Counted from the stretch's first letter, positions 6,148 to 13,055 are shown. The stretch is DNA of 20,505 bases from CAYWKL01 sp964459095 (GCA_964459095.1 CAYWKL010000016.1:1-20505), one strand, 5' to 3'. Notes: generated by a model not told the origin, from the sequence alone. Program-made: numbers and translations.

Positions 6148-6840
6148 ATGAGAAAACAGCAAAAAATCTGGGAACTTGAACATAATAAAAAAACTACTCT
6201 TCCCTCTATGGCTTCTTTAGAACCCTCTAATGGAGTTGTAAGATTTTTTGAATATCTCCAGAAATCAGGTATTAAGCCTCCTTTAAAAGTTGTTGATATT
6301 GGTAGTGGTAAAGGTAGAAATGCTATTTATCTTGGTAAAGAAGGATTTGATGTTTATTGCATGGATTATATAAAAGAAGCTTTAGATTTTACGGAAAAAC
6401 AAGCTAGAAAAAATAATGTTTCAGATAAAATTCACCTCTATAAAACTCTAATAGATGAAAAATGGCCTTTTGAGGATGACTTTTTCGATTTAAGTATAGA
6501 TTCTTTTTCTTCCATTGATATTGAAACTAAAAAAGGAAGAGAAATTTATAAAAAAGAGCTAAAAAGAACTCTAAAACCAGAAGGTTTAGCTTTAATTCAG
6601 GTTGTATCGGCTAATGATGCGTGGGAAGCGAAACTCATTAAAGAAAACCCTGGGAAAGAACCAAATAGTACAATTTGGCCACAAAATGGCAAATTCCAAA
6701 AAGATTATGATGAGAGAGAGTTAAGGCATTTTTATAAAGAATTTGATATTATCGAGTTAAAGGAGATTACTAAACAAGCTTTTAAACTAGGCAAAAATTT
6801 CAAAGCAACAAATTTTTGGCTAATTTTAAGAAAAAAATGA
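6148..6840 (+). CDS. SAM-dependent methyltransferase
   Basis: The 230-residue class I methyltransferase has motif I VVDIGSGKG (48-56), acidic D73 after strand 2 (YCMDYIKEAL), a motif-III-like stretch around FDLSIDSFSSID and LKPEGLALIQVV (post-motif). It resembles Methyltransf_11/25-type enzymes; the substrate cannot be told. I start at ATG 6148 (MRKQQKIWELEHNKK); the longer upstream frame runs through the tRNA. No Shine-Dalgarno or separate promoter is visible, and the tRNA 3' end lies 6 nt upstream, so it should be co-transcribed with tRNA-Leu. Its TGA overlaps the ATG of the next gene (ATGA). Confidence 0.85.
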   Translation: MRKQQKIWELEHNKKTTLPSMASLEPSNGVVRFFEYLQKSGIKPPLKVVDIGSGKGRNAIYLGKEGFDVYCMDYIKEALDFTEKQARKNNVSDKIHLYKTLIDEKWPFEDDFFDLSIDSFSSIDIETKKGREIYKKELKRTLKPEGLALIQVVSANDAWEAKLIKENPGKEPNSTIWPQNGKFQKDYDERELRHFYKEFDIIELKEITKQAFKLGKNFKATNFWLILRKK

Positions 6841-7394
6841 ATAAAATAATTATCGGTGTTGTTGGAGAAAAAGGATCTGGGAAAGGGACTTTTCCTAAGA
6901 TATTAGAAGAAATAGTACCTGATAAAAGAATTGTTAAAACAACCTTTTCTGATGTAATGACTGATACCTTAAATATTTGGGGGCTAGAAAGATCAAGAGA
7001 AAATTATATTAAACTTGTTGTTGCAATGAGAGATACTTTTGGTGCAGATGTTCTAGCTAATGCTGTTAAAAAAAGGGTCTTAGAGCTAGAAGGAGACATA
7101 GTTATTATTGAAGGTATGAGATGGCTGGCAGACCTTGAAATGATAAAGTCTCTTCAAGGAAAAATTATCTATATCACTGCCGATCCAAAAATTAGGCACG
7201 AACGAACATTGGCAAGAGGAGAAAAAGCTGGGGAAACTACAACTACTTTTGAAGATTTTATGAAAGAAGAAAGTGCACCAACTGAAGTTGATATACCTAA
7301 AATCGCATATGAAGCTGATTTTACTATTAATAATAATGGATCTTTTGAGGAATTTAAAGCACAAGTTAAACTATTTGCAGCTAAATTTCTTTAA
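6837..7394 (+). CDS. P-loop NMP/dephospho-CoA kinase-like protein
   Basis: The 185-residue protein has Walker A GEKGSGKG (10-17), then FSDVMTDTL, a helical lid-like part, DIVIIEGMRW (Walker B-like, about residues 89-98) and IYITADPKIRHERTLARGE, a layout like dephospho-CoA kinase-like and deoxynucleoside monophosphate kinases (UPF0200-like). The precise substrate is not clear. The start is set by the ATGA overlap with the methyltransferase, which implies translational coupling. The gene ends at repeat R4, facing the NUDIX gene convergently. With the tRNA and methyltransferase it forms a three-part transcription unit. Confidence 0.75.
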   Translation: MNKIIIGVVGEKGSGKGTFPKILEEIVPDKRIVKTTFSDVMTDTLNIWGLERSRENYIKLVVAMRDTFGADVLANAVKKRVLELEGDIVIIEGMRWLADLEMIKSLQGKIIYITADPKIRHERTLARGEKAGETTTTFEDFMKEESAPTEVDIPKIAYEADFTINNNGSFEEFKAQVKLFAAKFL

Positions 7395-7423
7395 GATTTA
7401 GCTTGACAACTCGGAGTTGGAAG
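7395..7423 (+). repeat. Palindromic repeat R4 (short form)
   Basis: AGATTTAGC followed by TTGACAACTCGGAGTTGGAA; 29 nt are identical to R2. It fills the whole gap between the convergent kinase and NUDIX genes and may act as a two-way hairpin between their 3' ends. Confidence 0.85.
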
Positions 7424-7927
7424 TTAGGAAGTCATATATTCTTTTAAAACTTTAGCTAAAGCTTTGAAGGCTATTTTTTCATAGGGGATTTTGTCTTTTT
7501 TAAAATACTCAATACTCCCTACATCATCCAAAGCTTTTGGTTTTAAATCTCCTAACTTCCCCATAAAATTAAAACATAAAGTATTATAAGTTACTCCCTT
7601 AAAAGGGTATTTGTCAGGATCAGAAGCTTTAAAAAACTTTAAGTCAGGGACCTCTATTCCCAGCTCTTCTTTTAACTCCCTGTGCATAGACTCCTCTAAA
7701 CCCTCACCAATATCTATAAACCCACCAGGCAGGTCATACTTACCCTTATAGGGTGGCCATTTGCGTTTTATTAACAAAACCTCCCCTTTATCATTTTCCA
7801 AAATTGCCCCGTTGCAGGGAACAGGATTTAAATACCAGTTAAATCCACAAGAGGAACAAAGATACATATTAAATTTTTCTTTTTTGAGATTCCCTTTACA
7901 CTTAGGGCAAAACTTAAAATTATCCAT
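7424..7927 (-). CDS. NUDIX hydrolase with N-terminal zinc ribbon
   Basis: The 167-residue protein has an N-terminal zinc ribbon (CPKC at 7-10, CSSC at 24-27) followed by a NUDIX domain. The NUDIX box GX5EX7REUXEEXGU is complete at 69-91 (GFIDIGEGLEESMHRELKEELGI). Layout resembles NudC/ADP-ribose-pyrophosphatase-like enzymes with a leading ribbon; the substrate (NADH, ADP-ribose, NTPs or capped RNA) is unknown. I choose ATG 7927 (MDNFKFCPKC). A TTG start at 7960 would add MFERSRELQKI, which is translated from a dispersed repeat. It lies downstream of rdgB on the same strand, so the pair may form a nucleotide-sanitising operon. Confidence 0.88.
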   Translation of the reverse strand: MDNFKFCPKCKGNLKKEKFNMYLCSSCGFNWYLNPVPCNGAILENDKGEVLLIKRKWPPYKGKYDLPGGFIDIGEGLEESMHRELKEELGIEVPDLKFFKASDPDKYPFKGVTYNTLCFNFMGKLGDLKPKALDDVGSIEYFKKDKIPYEKIAFKALAKVLKEYMTS

Positions 7928-7937
7928 AATTTTTTGT

Positions 7938-7994
7938 AGTTCTCGACTACGCTCGAACAATATTCTTCGAGGGAGTGTAACGAACCGAGAAGTT
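7938..7994. repeat. TCTCGACTACGCTCGA-type repeat between rdgB and the NUDIX gene
   Basis: AGTTCTCGACTACGCTCGAA (7938-7957), a middle part with ATTCTTCGAG, and CGAGAAGTT at the right end form an imperfect inverted repeat. The core reappears inside hisS (about 14446-14472) and, more loosely, inside pepA (about 5105-5125). It overlaps the last codons of rdgB. Confidence 0.6.
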
Positions 7995-8538
7995 ACAACT
8001 TATTCCTTTCTAAATACTCCTTTAGTTTTCTAAAAGCATTCCCTCTGTGAGAAATCTTATTTTTTTCACCCACACTAAGCTCTGCAAAGGTTTTTTTATA
8101 ACCCTTGGGCTTAAATATTAAATCAAACCCAAACCCATTATCTCCTTTTGGTAAACTTAAGCTCCCTTCCATTTCCCCTTCAAAAAAAATGATATTGTCT
8201 TTATCTATGGCCAGTCCGAGGATAGTTTTTGCTAAAGCTTTGGTTTTCCCTAATTTTTTAGCTAACTTATAAACATTTTCCACTCCAACTTGTTTTTCCA
8301 TCCATTTTACATAAGGACCTGGAAAACCTTTTAAGGAGTCAAGCTCCAAAGAAACATCATCTACAATTAATGGTCCTTTGTGGTGTTTAAGAGCCTCTTT
8401 AAGCTTGTGTTCAACAATTTTTTGTGGGGATTCCTCTTGAATTTCAAGTAAATCAATTTCTAATTGTTCTAAATCCCCTAAAATCTCCTTAGCTTCATTA
8501 AATTTATTTTTGTTCCCAGTAATAAAAAAGATTTTCAT
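7993..8538 (-). CDS. rdgB: Non-canonical purine NTP pyrophosphatase (RdgB/HAM1)
   Basis: The 181-residue protein hydrolyses ITP, dITP and XTP to monophosphates, keeping damaged purines out of nucleic acids. Family signatures are FFITGNKNKFNEAKEIL (4-20), LIVDDVSLELDSLKGFPGPYVKW (57-79), GFGFDLIFKPKGYKKTFAEL and ISHRGNAFRKLKEYL at the C-terminus. The VDDVSLEL segment reads D/V where many homologues have EDSGL. The last codons adjoin a dispersed repeat. TATAAT lies 24 nt upstream of the ATG on the minus strand, so this gene may have a short leader. Confidence 0.92.
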   Translation of the reverse strand: MKIFFITGNKNKFNEAKEILGDLEQLEIDLLEIQEESPQKIVEHKLKEALKHHKGPLIVDDVSLELDSLKGFPGPYVKWMEKQVGVENVYKLAKKLGKTKALAKTILGLAIDKDNIIFFEGEMEGSLSLPKGDNGFGFDLIFKPKGYKKTFAELSVGEKNKISHRGNAFRKLKEYLERNKL

Positions 8539-8573
8539 GCAAAAGAGATTCTTGTAAATAAATTATACTGAAT

Positions 8574-9251
8574 TTAGCGAGATCTTTTTCTTGAATTTAC
8601 AAATTTGGCCTGTTTTATATTCCATAATTTTGTTACTTCTCTAACGATTTGACTCCAAGTATCTACTCTTTTTACCCCTTCATCTTCAAAATCCAAATTC
8701 CATGGACGAGTTATAAGAATTGAATTAATTCCTGCTCTACTAAAATCTACTGCATTATAAAAACTATCCTCAATAGCAACATCTATTCTAAGTCGTTCTC
8801 CTATTTGAGCCTTGGTTTCTCCAGCTACCCCATGATAAGGATTTTCAGCATAATGGATACCTAAAGGAAAAGCCTGCGGGCAAAATCTTTTAACCCATCT
8901 TCTAGTAATACTCTCTTGATGCCTTAACCTTGCTGTTATTGCTGCTCCTTCACTAAAAACTCCAATTTTCCTCAATCCTTCTATGGCGCCGTGAATTGGA
9001 TTCGCCTCCCTGTAGTACTTTGTGGGCCAAAATCCCCACATAAAGGCATTTTCCTCATCCGGGCTTAATCCTATAGCTCTTCCCCAAGAACTATGAGTTA
9101 ACTGACTCATAGGAACTTCAATATTGTGAACATCTTTCATGTAAGCAAGTAGTTCAGGCATGTGAGCAATTATACAATCGTCTAAATCGTAACCCACCCT
9201 GAATGGTACACTAGGTTGTGTAGAGAAACTCAACCTTCTTTCTAATACCAT
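8574..9251 (-). CDS. HAD-superfamily 5'-nucleotidase-like protein (NT5C type)
   Basis: The 225-residue protein has HAD motif I YDLDDCI with nucleophile D22 and general acid D24, a helical cap, motif II-like AITARLRHQES (around 104-114), and motif IV IEDSFYNAVDFSRAGINSILITRPWN. That order resembles the 5'(3')-deoxyribonucleotidase (NT5C/YqfW) family, which removes phosphate from nucleoside monophosphates; substrate inferred only. Near genes for rdgB and a NUDIX hydrolase it would fit a nucleotide-pool group. The ATG has a promoter whose -10 ends 6 nt upstream, implying a leaderless mRNA. The C-terminus is basic (NSRKRSR). Confidence 0.7.
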   Translation of the reverse strand: MVLERRLSFSTQPSVPFRVGYDLDDCIIAHMPELLAYMKDVHNIEVPMSQLTHSSWGRAIGLSPDEENAFMWGFWPTKYYREANPIHGAIEGLRKIGVFSEGAAITARLRHQESITRRWVKRFCPQAFPLGIHYAENPYHGVAGETKAQIGERLRIDVAIEDSFYNAVDFSRAGINSILITRPWNLDFEDEGVKRVDTWSQIVREVTKLWNIKQAKFVNSRKRSR

Positions 9252-9257
9252 CTATAT

Positions 9258-9286
9258 ATTCTATAGGATATTAAACAAAAAATCAA
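9258..9286 (-). promoter_or_regulatory. Leaderless promoter of the 5'-nucleotidase-like gene
   Basis: On the minus strand TTGATT (9281-9286), a 17-nt spacer, TAGAAT (9258-9263), then 6 nt to the ATG at 9251. It lies in the 40-bp gap behind dnaB. Confidence 0.7.
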
Positions 9287-9291
9287 ACTAC

Positions 9292-10677
9292 TCAAGCTGC
9301 TGCTTGAGCAACTTTGGGTTCTTCTTTAGTTGGAGCTGGCTTAGCTCTAGCTTTCTCCATCCCATAAAATTTAACTCTATCAGGCCTAAAGATTAAATCT
9401 ATCTCCCCTGTTGGACCGTTTCTGTGTTTTTGTATATCAAGTTTAACTGCCTCCATATTTTCTGCATCTTCCCTATAAATAAACATAACTACATCTGCGT
9501 CTTGTTCAATTGCTCCTGACTCTCTTAAATCTGCAAGCTGAGGGCGTTTGCTACCTCGGGATTCTACAGCGCGAGAAAGTTGTGAAACAGCCAAGACTGG
9601 TACTTTTAACTCTCTTGCTAAATTTTTTAATCCCTGGGAAATTTCTGAAACCTCTTGAACTCTATTTTCTAAATTCCTTCCGCGGATTAGCTGCAGATAA
9701 TCCACTATTAAAAGCTTTAAACCGTGTTCAACTTGAAGTCTTCGTGCTTTAGTTCTAATTTCAGACAAGGTTGAGCCAGGTGTATCATCAATAAACAAAG
9801 GTGCTTCAGCCAGCTGGCCCATAGCGTGAGACAGTCTGTCATAATCTTTTTCTTCTAACCTTCCTGTTTTTAGCTTCCAGGCATCAATATCAGCCTGTGC
9901 AACAAGTAACCTATCAACTAGCTCTTCCTGACTCATCTCAAGCGAAAAAATTCCAACAGGCAGCCCCGCAATAACTGAAACAAATTGAGCAACATTTAAA
10001 ACAAAGCTAGTTTTACCCTGTCCCGGACGGGCAGCAAAAATAATTAAGTTTGAATCCTGAAATCCTGCCAGTTTATTATCCAAATCCCTAAAACCAGAAG
10101 GAACTCCTCGAAGCTTTCCTGAAGATTTTTGAAGCTCATCTAGCCTATCAAAGCTTTGAGCCAAAGCATCCTTTAGTTGTATAAAGTCCCTTTTTAAGTG
10201 TTCTTGAGACAAAGCGAAAATTGATTGTTCACAAAACTCTATAATTTCCGCTATGTCCTGCATTTCATTGTATGCGCTTTCTACAAATTTCGTTGAGTTG
10301 CTAATAAGTTGACGTCTTAGAGCATGCTCTTTAATTATTCTTGCATAAGAGATTATGTGGGCAGATGTGGGGACTTTATTTACAAGTTCAGTTAAATAAG
10401 CAGATCCACCCACTCTATCAAGGAGATCCTGCTGTTTTAATTTTTCTGAAACAGTTACTAAATCTATTGGCTCTCTTTTTTCAAATAATTCTAAAATTGC
10501 GCTATAGATTTGCCCGTGCTGTTCGGTTCTATAAAAATGTGAGGGATGAAGAATTTCTGCAACCTCAACAATTGCATCTTTATCTATTAAAAGCGCTCCA
10601 AGTAAGCTTTGTTCAGCATCTATATTTTGAGGAGGCAGTTTACCAGAGACTGGCTGGTTAAAAGAAATTGTTGGCAT
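9292..10677 (-). CDS. dnaB: Replicative DNA helicase DnaB
   Basis: The 461-residue protein is the hexameric helicase that unwinds DNA ahead of the replisome. The N-terminal domain starts PPQNIDAEQSLLGALL (16-31); a linker follows; the RecA-like motor domain has Walker A AARPGQGKTSF (215-225), GIFSLEMSQEELVDRLL, Walker B-like LLIVDYLQLI, and QLSRAVESRGSKRPQLADLRESGAIEQDADVV near the C-terminus. There is no intein. Walker A carries Q where GMGKT is common. A low-complexity Ala/Pro/Lys tail ends the protein. A likely promoter (TTGACA at 10761-10766, TAAATT 16 nt on) begins at the end of the upstream gene, and a palindromic repeat lies in the 5' leader. Confidence 0.96.
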   Translation of the reverse strand: MPTISFNQPVSGKLPPQNIDAEQSLLGALLIDKDAIVEVAEILHPSHFYRTEQHGQIYSAILELFEKREPIDLVTVSEKLKQQDLLDRVGGSAYLTELVNKVPTSAHIISYARIIKEHALRRQLISNSTKFVESAYNEMQDIAEIIEFCEQSIFALSQEHLKRDFIQLKDALAQSFDRLDELQKSSGKLRGVPSGFRDLDNKLAGFQDSNLIIFAARPGQGKTSFVLNVAQFVSVIAGLPVGIFSLEMSQEELVDRLLVAQADIDAWKLKTGRLEEKDYDRLSHAMGQLAEAPLFIDDTPGSTLSEIRTKARRLQVEHGLKLLIVDYLQLIRGRNLENRVQEVSEISQGLKNLARELKVPVLAVSQLSRAVESRGSKRPQLADLRESGAIEQDADVVMFIYREDAENMEAVKLDIQKHRNGPTGEIDLIFRPDRVKFYGMEKARAKPAPTKEEPKVAQAAA

Positions 10678-10684
10678 ATTTTTT

Positions 10685-10733
10685 TGTCATTCTGAAATAC
10701 TTAGATCCTTCAGGCTTTGCCTTCAGGATGACA
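10685..10733. repeat. TGTCATTCTGAA...TTCAGGATGACA palindromic element
   Basis: Arms TGTCATTCTGAA (10685-10696) and TTCAGGATGACA (10722-10733) are complementary with one mismatch; the centre carries CCTTCAGGC-TTT-GCCTTCAGG. The form is of the widespread bacterial 'TCATTCTGA' intergenic repeats. It lies in the 5' leader of dnaB. Confidence 0.75.
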
Positions 10734-10762
10734 AACTGAATTTAGAAATTGTATTCAGCTTG

Positions 10763-11404
10763 TCAACTTTTTGATAATACCATTACCTGTGGCTCTTCAG
10801 GTAGCTTATCTTTTGTGATGGTCAGTTTTTGAATAGGTTGAACTCCCTCAACTCCCATTTCCTTTAAGAAATTCTCAAGTGGGTCAAGATTAAACTTTAA
10901 CCCTTCAATTTTATAATGCATTGGGATAATAATTCTTGGCTCCAAAGATGAGACTACATCAGTGGCCATTTTTGCATCTATTGTATAAACACCACCAACA
11001 GGAATGAGTAAAATATCTGTTGACCCTATATCTGCTACAATTTCATCTGATAAGGTTTGCCCTAAATCACCTAGGTGTACAACATTCATACCATCTATTG
11101 TTATGTTATAAACAGTATTTTTCCCTCTTTCTTCCCCTCTTACACTGTCATGGAATGTTGAGATTCCTGTAATGGAGACTCCTTTAACTTCATACTCTCC
11201 AGGACCATTAATTACAACAGGTTCCCCAACTACCAAGCTAGTATTGTTGTGATCTTGATGAGAATGAGTTATTGCAACAACATCTGCTTCTAAGTTTCTT
11301 GGAGCCTTCAGTCCTGTAAATTCAGGGGAGTATGGATCAATAACAACTGAAGCTCCCTTCCCTTTTAGCTTAAAACAAGCTTGACCAAACCAGAGGATGT
11401 CCAT
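10763..11404 (-). CDS. Metallo-beta-lactamase-fold hydrolase (UPF0173-like)
   Basis: The 213-residue protein begins MDILWFGQACFKLKGKG, as in the UPF0173/YtkL group of MBL-fold proteins. The metal motif HxHxDH is complete at 47-52 (THSHQDH); further ligands are likely in VVHLGDLG and IIPMHYKIEG. Substrate unknown. An in-frame TTG at 11443 would add 13 residues, but those codons overlap the promoter, and MDILWFG is the usual family start. A promoter (TTGTTG, 17 nt, TAGAAT) ends 10 nt before the ATG, giving a leader of only a few bases. Confidence 0.85.
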   Translation of the reverse strand: MDILWFGQACFKLKGKGASVVIDPYSPEFTGLKAPRNLEADVVAITHSHQDHNNTSLVVGEPVVINGPGEYEVKGVSITGISTFHDSVRGEERGKNTVYNITIDGMNVVHLGDLGQTLSDEIVADIGSTDILLIPVGGVYTIDAKMATDVVSSLEPRIIIPMHYKIEGLKFNLDPLENFLKEMGVEGVQPIQKLTITKDKLPEEPQVMVLSKS

Positions 11405-11414
11405 AAGTCTTAAG

Positions 11415-11443
11415 ATTCTAGCAAAAGGTTGACCTATCAACAA
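11415..11443 (-). promoter_or_regulatory. Promoter of the MBL-fold gene
   Basis: On the minus strand TTGTTG (11438-11443), 17-nt spacer, TAGAAT (11415-11420). The -10 box ends 10 nt before the ATG at 11404, so the leader is very short. Confidence 0.5.
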
Positions 11444-11462
11444 GATACCTTTAATATATAAA

Positions 11463-11528
11463 GTTAGTTTGTTATTAGTTCAGAGTTCGTAGTAAAAATC
11501 CATCAACAACCAACTAATGACTAATAAC
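11463..11528. repeat. AT-rich imperfect inverted repeat
   Basis: GTTAGTTTGTTATTAGTT (11463-11480) faces AACTAATGACTAATAAC (11512-11528), pairing with gaps. It fills the divergent gap between the MBL-fold gene and the Ig-like gene. Similar imperfect AT-rich hairpins lie at 13247-13328 and 14681-14731. Confidence 0.45.
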
Positions 11529-11536
11529 CTTTCAAA

Positions 11537-11977
11537 ATGGATAAAGTCCTTTCCACTAAAGCTTTTATAATCTCTCAAATCCTAATTTTACTAATAAGTC
11601 TTATTTTTATAGGAGGGCTTTACTCGGTATTATATTGGGACAGATTCATTCCCCAACCACTTCAGAGCTATATCCCTGTCACAACTAAACCTGCCTCATT
11701 TTCTCTAGAAATCACTGCACCTGATGATGAAGTTTTTGTAACAGAAAAAGACATTCTTATTACAGGCACTTCTTTACCTTATGCAACTATTATCATATCC
11801 AATGGTGATAATAATTTAGGTCTTGTAGCAGATGCACACGGTGAGTTTTCTAAAGTAGTTGAGTTAAGTGAGGGCTTAAATGAGATTGTTGTTGGTGGGT
11901 TTGATGAAAAAGGAAACTCAGATACTCAAACAAGAACTGTTTTTTTCTCACTTGAGGATACAGAGGAGGAATCATGA
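11537..11977 (+). CDS. Membrane-anchored protein with Ig-like domain
   Basis: The 146-residue protein has one N-terminal membrane segment (about 10-32, AFIISQILILLISLIFIGGL) and an extracytoplasmic beta-rich domain (about 55-140): ITAPDDEVFVTEKDILITG, then FSKVVELSEGLNEIVVGGFDEKGN, resembling the Glucodextranase-B/bacterial Ig-like modules used for surface attachment. The C-terminal end is acidic (LEDTEEES). The TGA overlaps the next ATG by 4 nt (ATGA), so the pair should be translated together. No clear Shine-Dalgarno or promoter is seen. Confidence 0.7.
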   Translation: MDKVLSTKAFIISQILILLISLIFIGGLYSVLYWDRFIPQPLQSYIPVTTKPASFSLEITAPDDEVFVTEKDILITGTSLPYATIIISNGDNNLGLVADAHGEFSKVVELSEGLNEIVVGGFDEKGNSDTQTRTVFFSLEDTEEES

Positions 11978-12738
11978 AGAAATCTCAAATCTCAAATGTC
12001 AAATGTCAAATCTTAACCCTTATATTCTTACTCATCACTCTCTACTCCTTACTCATCACTCCCTTCGCGCTTGCCCAAGATACTATTGAATCCCAAGAAG
12101 CCTCAGGTGCTGCTATTTTAGGAGACCAGACCTTAATAGAAAAAATAAATGCACTAAAGCAAGAAATAGCCTCAAAAGCAAGCCAGCTTAAACTCCAAGT
12201 TGAGGAAAAAATACAAAATAAAGCAATTCCAGGGGAGGTTTCCGATTTAGATGATGAGGTAATATTGCTTATCACAAAAAATGGTGAAAAGAAAATTATT
12301 GTTAATGAATACACAATTTTTGAAACAGACTCAGATGATCCATCTTTTGAAGACATTAGACAGCAAGACTATATTGTTGCTCTAGGAGACTTGGATGATA
12401 AAGGAAATTTAGTTGCAAAAAAAGTAATTAAGCTTGAAAAACCAAAGCCTTCAAATAAAAGGTTCTATTCGGGGGAAATTCTGGATATAGCAAGCTCAAC
12501 TATAACAGTAAGGACAAAGACCGGCGAGAAAAATATCATAGTCTCCTCTCTTACAAGCTATGGCGCAGGGTCAGATGAAGCAAGCTTTCAGGATTTAAAT
12601 ATTGGGAAAAAAATTGTGGCAGTTGGAGTTCCAAATAAGGAAGAAATTATCAGAGCAGATTATATTTATTTAATGCCTCAAGGCAACCCAGTTCCACTTC
12701 CATCTAAAGACTCTTCCCCATCAGCATCTCCAAATTAG
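11974..12738 (+). CDS. Exported protein with two DUF5666-like repeats
   Basis: The 254-residue protein has a signal peptide (residues 1-34, cleavage likely after FALA, before QDT), a Lys/Gln-rich helical segment (50-75) and two tandem beta-rich repeats: about 82-143 (VILLITKNGEKKIIVNEYT, IVALGDLDDKGNLVAKKV) and about 152-232 (GEILDIASSTITVRTKTGEK, KIVAVGVPNKEEIIRADY). These resemble DUF5666-type OB-like modules. The tail is rich in P and S. No enzyme motif is visible; a structural or binding role in the envelope is likely. The n-region of the signal peptide is coded by a 7-bp tandem repeat. It is co-transcribed with the Ig-like gene. Confidence 0.7.
   Translation: MKKSQISNVKCQILTLIFLLITLYSLLITPFALAQDTIESQEASGAAILGDQTLIEKINALKQEIASKASQLKLQVEEKIQNKAIPGEVSDLDDEVILLITKNGEKKIIVNEYTIFETDSDDPSFEDIRQQDYIVALGDLDDKGNLVAKKVIKLEKPKPSNKRFYSGEILDIASSTITVRTKTGEKNIIVSSLTSYGAGSDEASFQDLNIGKKIVAVGVPNKEEIIRADYIYLMPQGNPVPLPSKDSSPSASPN
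11980..12014 (+). repeat. Heptanucleotide tandem repeat in a signal-peptide region
   Basis: Five consecutive 7-mers: AAATCTC, AAATCTC, AAATGTC, AAATGTC, AAATCTT. A second direct repeat, TTACTCATCACTC, follows at 12028-12040 and 12049-12061. Both lie inside the 5' coding end of the exported-protein gene. Confidence 0.85.
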
Positions 12739-12804
12739 GCGGATTTACTAGAGGGTTTAAATTAGGCATATTTTAGGTAAATTTAGCCTCAAAAATTTTG
12801 GTGC

Positions 12805-12833
12805 TTGACTGAAAAATTTGGATGTGTTATTAT
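12805..12833 (+). promoter_or_regulatory. Strong sigma70-like promoter in the hisS upstream region
   Basis: TTGACT (12805-12810), 17-nt spacer and TATTAT (12828-12833); start expected near 12840. An intrinsic terminator follows within about 40 nt. Confidence 0.7.
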
Positions 12834-12858
12834 TATTAGACATCACTAAAAAAACTTT

Positions 12859-12881
12859 AAGACCCACAAGGGTCTTTTTTT
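12859..12881 (+). terminator. Intrinsic terminator
   Basis: AAGACCC-ACAA-GGGTCTT is a perfect 7-bp stem with a 4-nt loop, followed by a run of T (12875-12881) and preceded by A7, so it could also work on the minus strand. It may end the exported-protein operon, or a very short RNA started at about 12840. Confidence 0.85.
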
Positions 12882-12897
12882 AACGCTTAATAAAATC

Positions 12898-12934
12898 TGG
12901 AACGTACACCTGTGGAACGTACACCTGGGAGGTG
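12898..12934. repeat. 15-bp tandem repeat plus small palindrome
   Basis: TGGAACGTACACCTG occurs twice without a gap (12898-12912, 12913-12927). The second copy runs into the palindrome CACCT-GGG-AGGTG (12922-12934). Layout (ACA, palindrome, GGA) echoes the TTGACA repeat family. Confidence 0.75.
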
Positions 12935-12938
12935 GATT

Positions 12939-13011
12939 AGCTTGACACCTAGGGATTCTTTCCACTCTATTTACTCCCACCCCCGGGGTGGAATTGTATT
13001 GACACCTGCGG
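12939..13011 (+). repeat. Palindromic repeat R6 (variant long form)
   Basis: AGCTTGACACCTAGGG opens the element, the palindrome CCACCCCCGGGGTGG (12977-12991) lies in the middle, and TGTATTGACACCTGCGG closes it. Order and the GGAA-TTG(T)ATTGACA joint match R5. ACTCCCACCCCCGGGGTGG is identical for 19 nt to a stretch inside prmC. Confidence 0.7.
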
Positions 13012-13026
13012 TAACTTATAGTGATG

Positions 13027-13055
13027 TTGACAAGCGCTGGCAATATTGTTATACT
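13027..13055 (+). promoter_or_regulatory. hisS leader promoter
   Basis: TTGACA (13027-13032), exactly 17 nt, TATACT (13050-13055): nearly perfect sigma70 consensus. Transcription should start near 13062, at the 5' end of the T-box-like RNA. The -35 lies in a TTGACAAG unit resembling the repeat family. Confidence 0.85.

Noticed and set aside
5880..6149. 89-codon minus-strand ORF across the tRNA (MYCAEGESRTLMILRSQ...)
   Set aside because: It is the complement of tRNA-Leu and its promoter; such ORFs are common tRNA shadows.
2764..7423. CRISPR array formed by R1-R4
   Set aside because: Copies are hundreds to thousands of bases apart with genes between them, and each has its own palindrome; no spacer periodicity.
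7928..7960. TTG start adding MFERSRELQKI to the NUDIX protein
   Set aside because: The extra residues are translated from a dispersed repeat; ATG 7927 directly precedes the zinc ribbon.
12846..13043. 65-codon minus-strand ORF in the hisS upstream region
   Set aside because: It runs through repeats, a promoter and a terminator and has no protein-like features.
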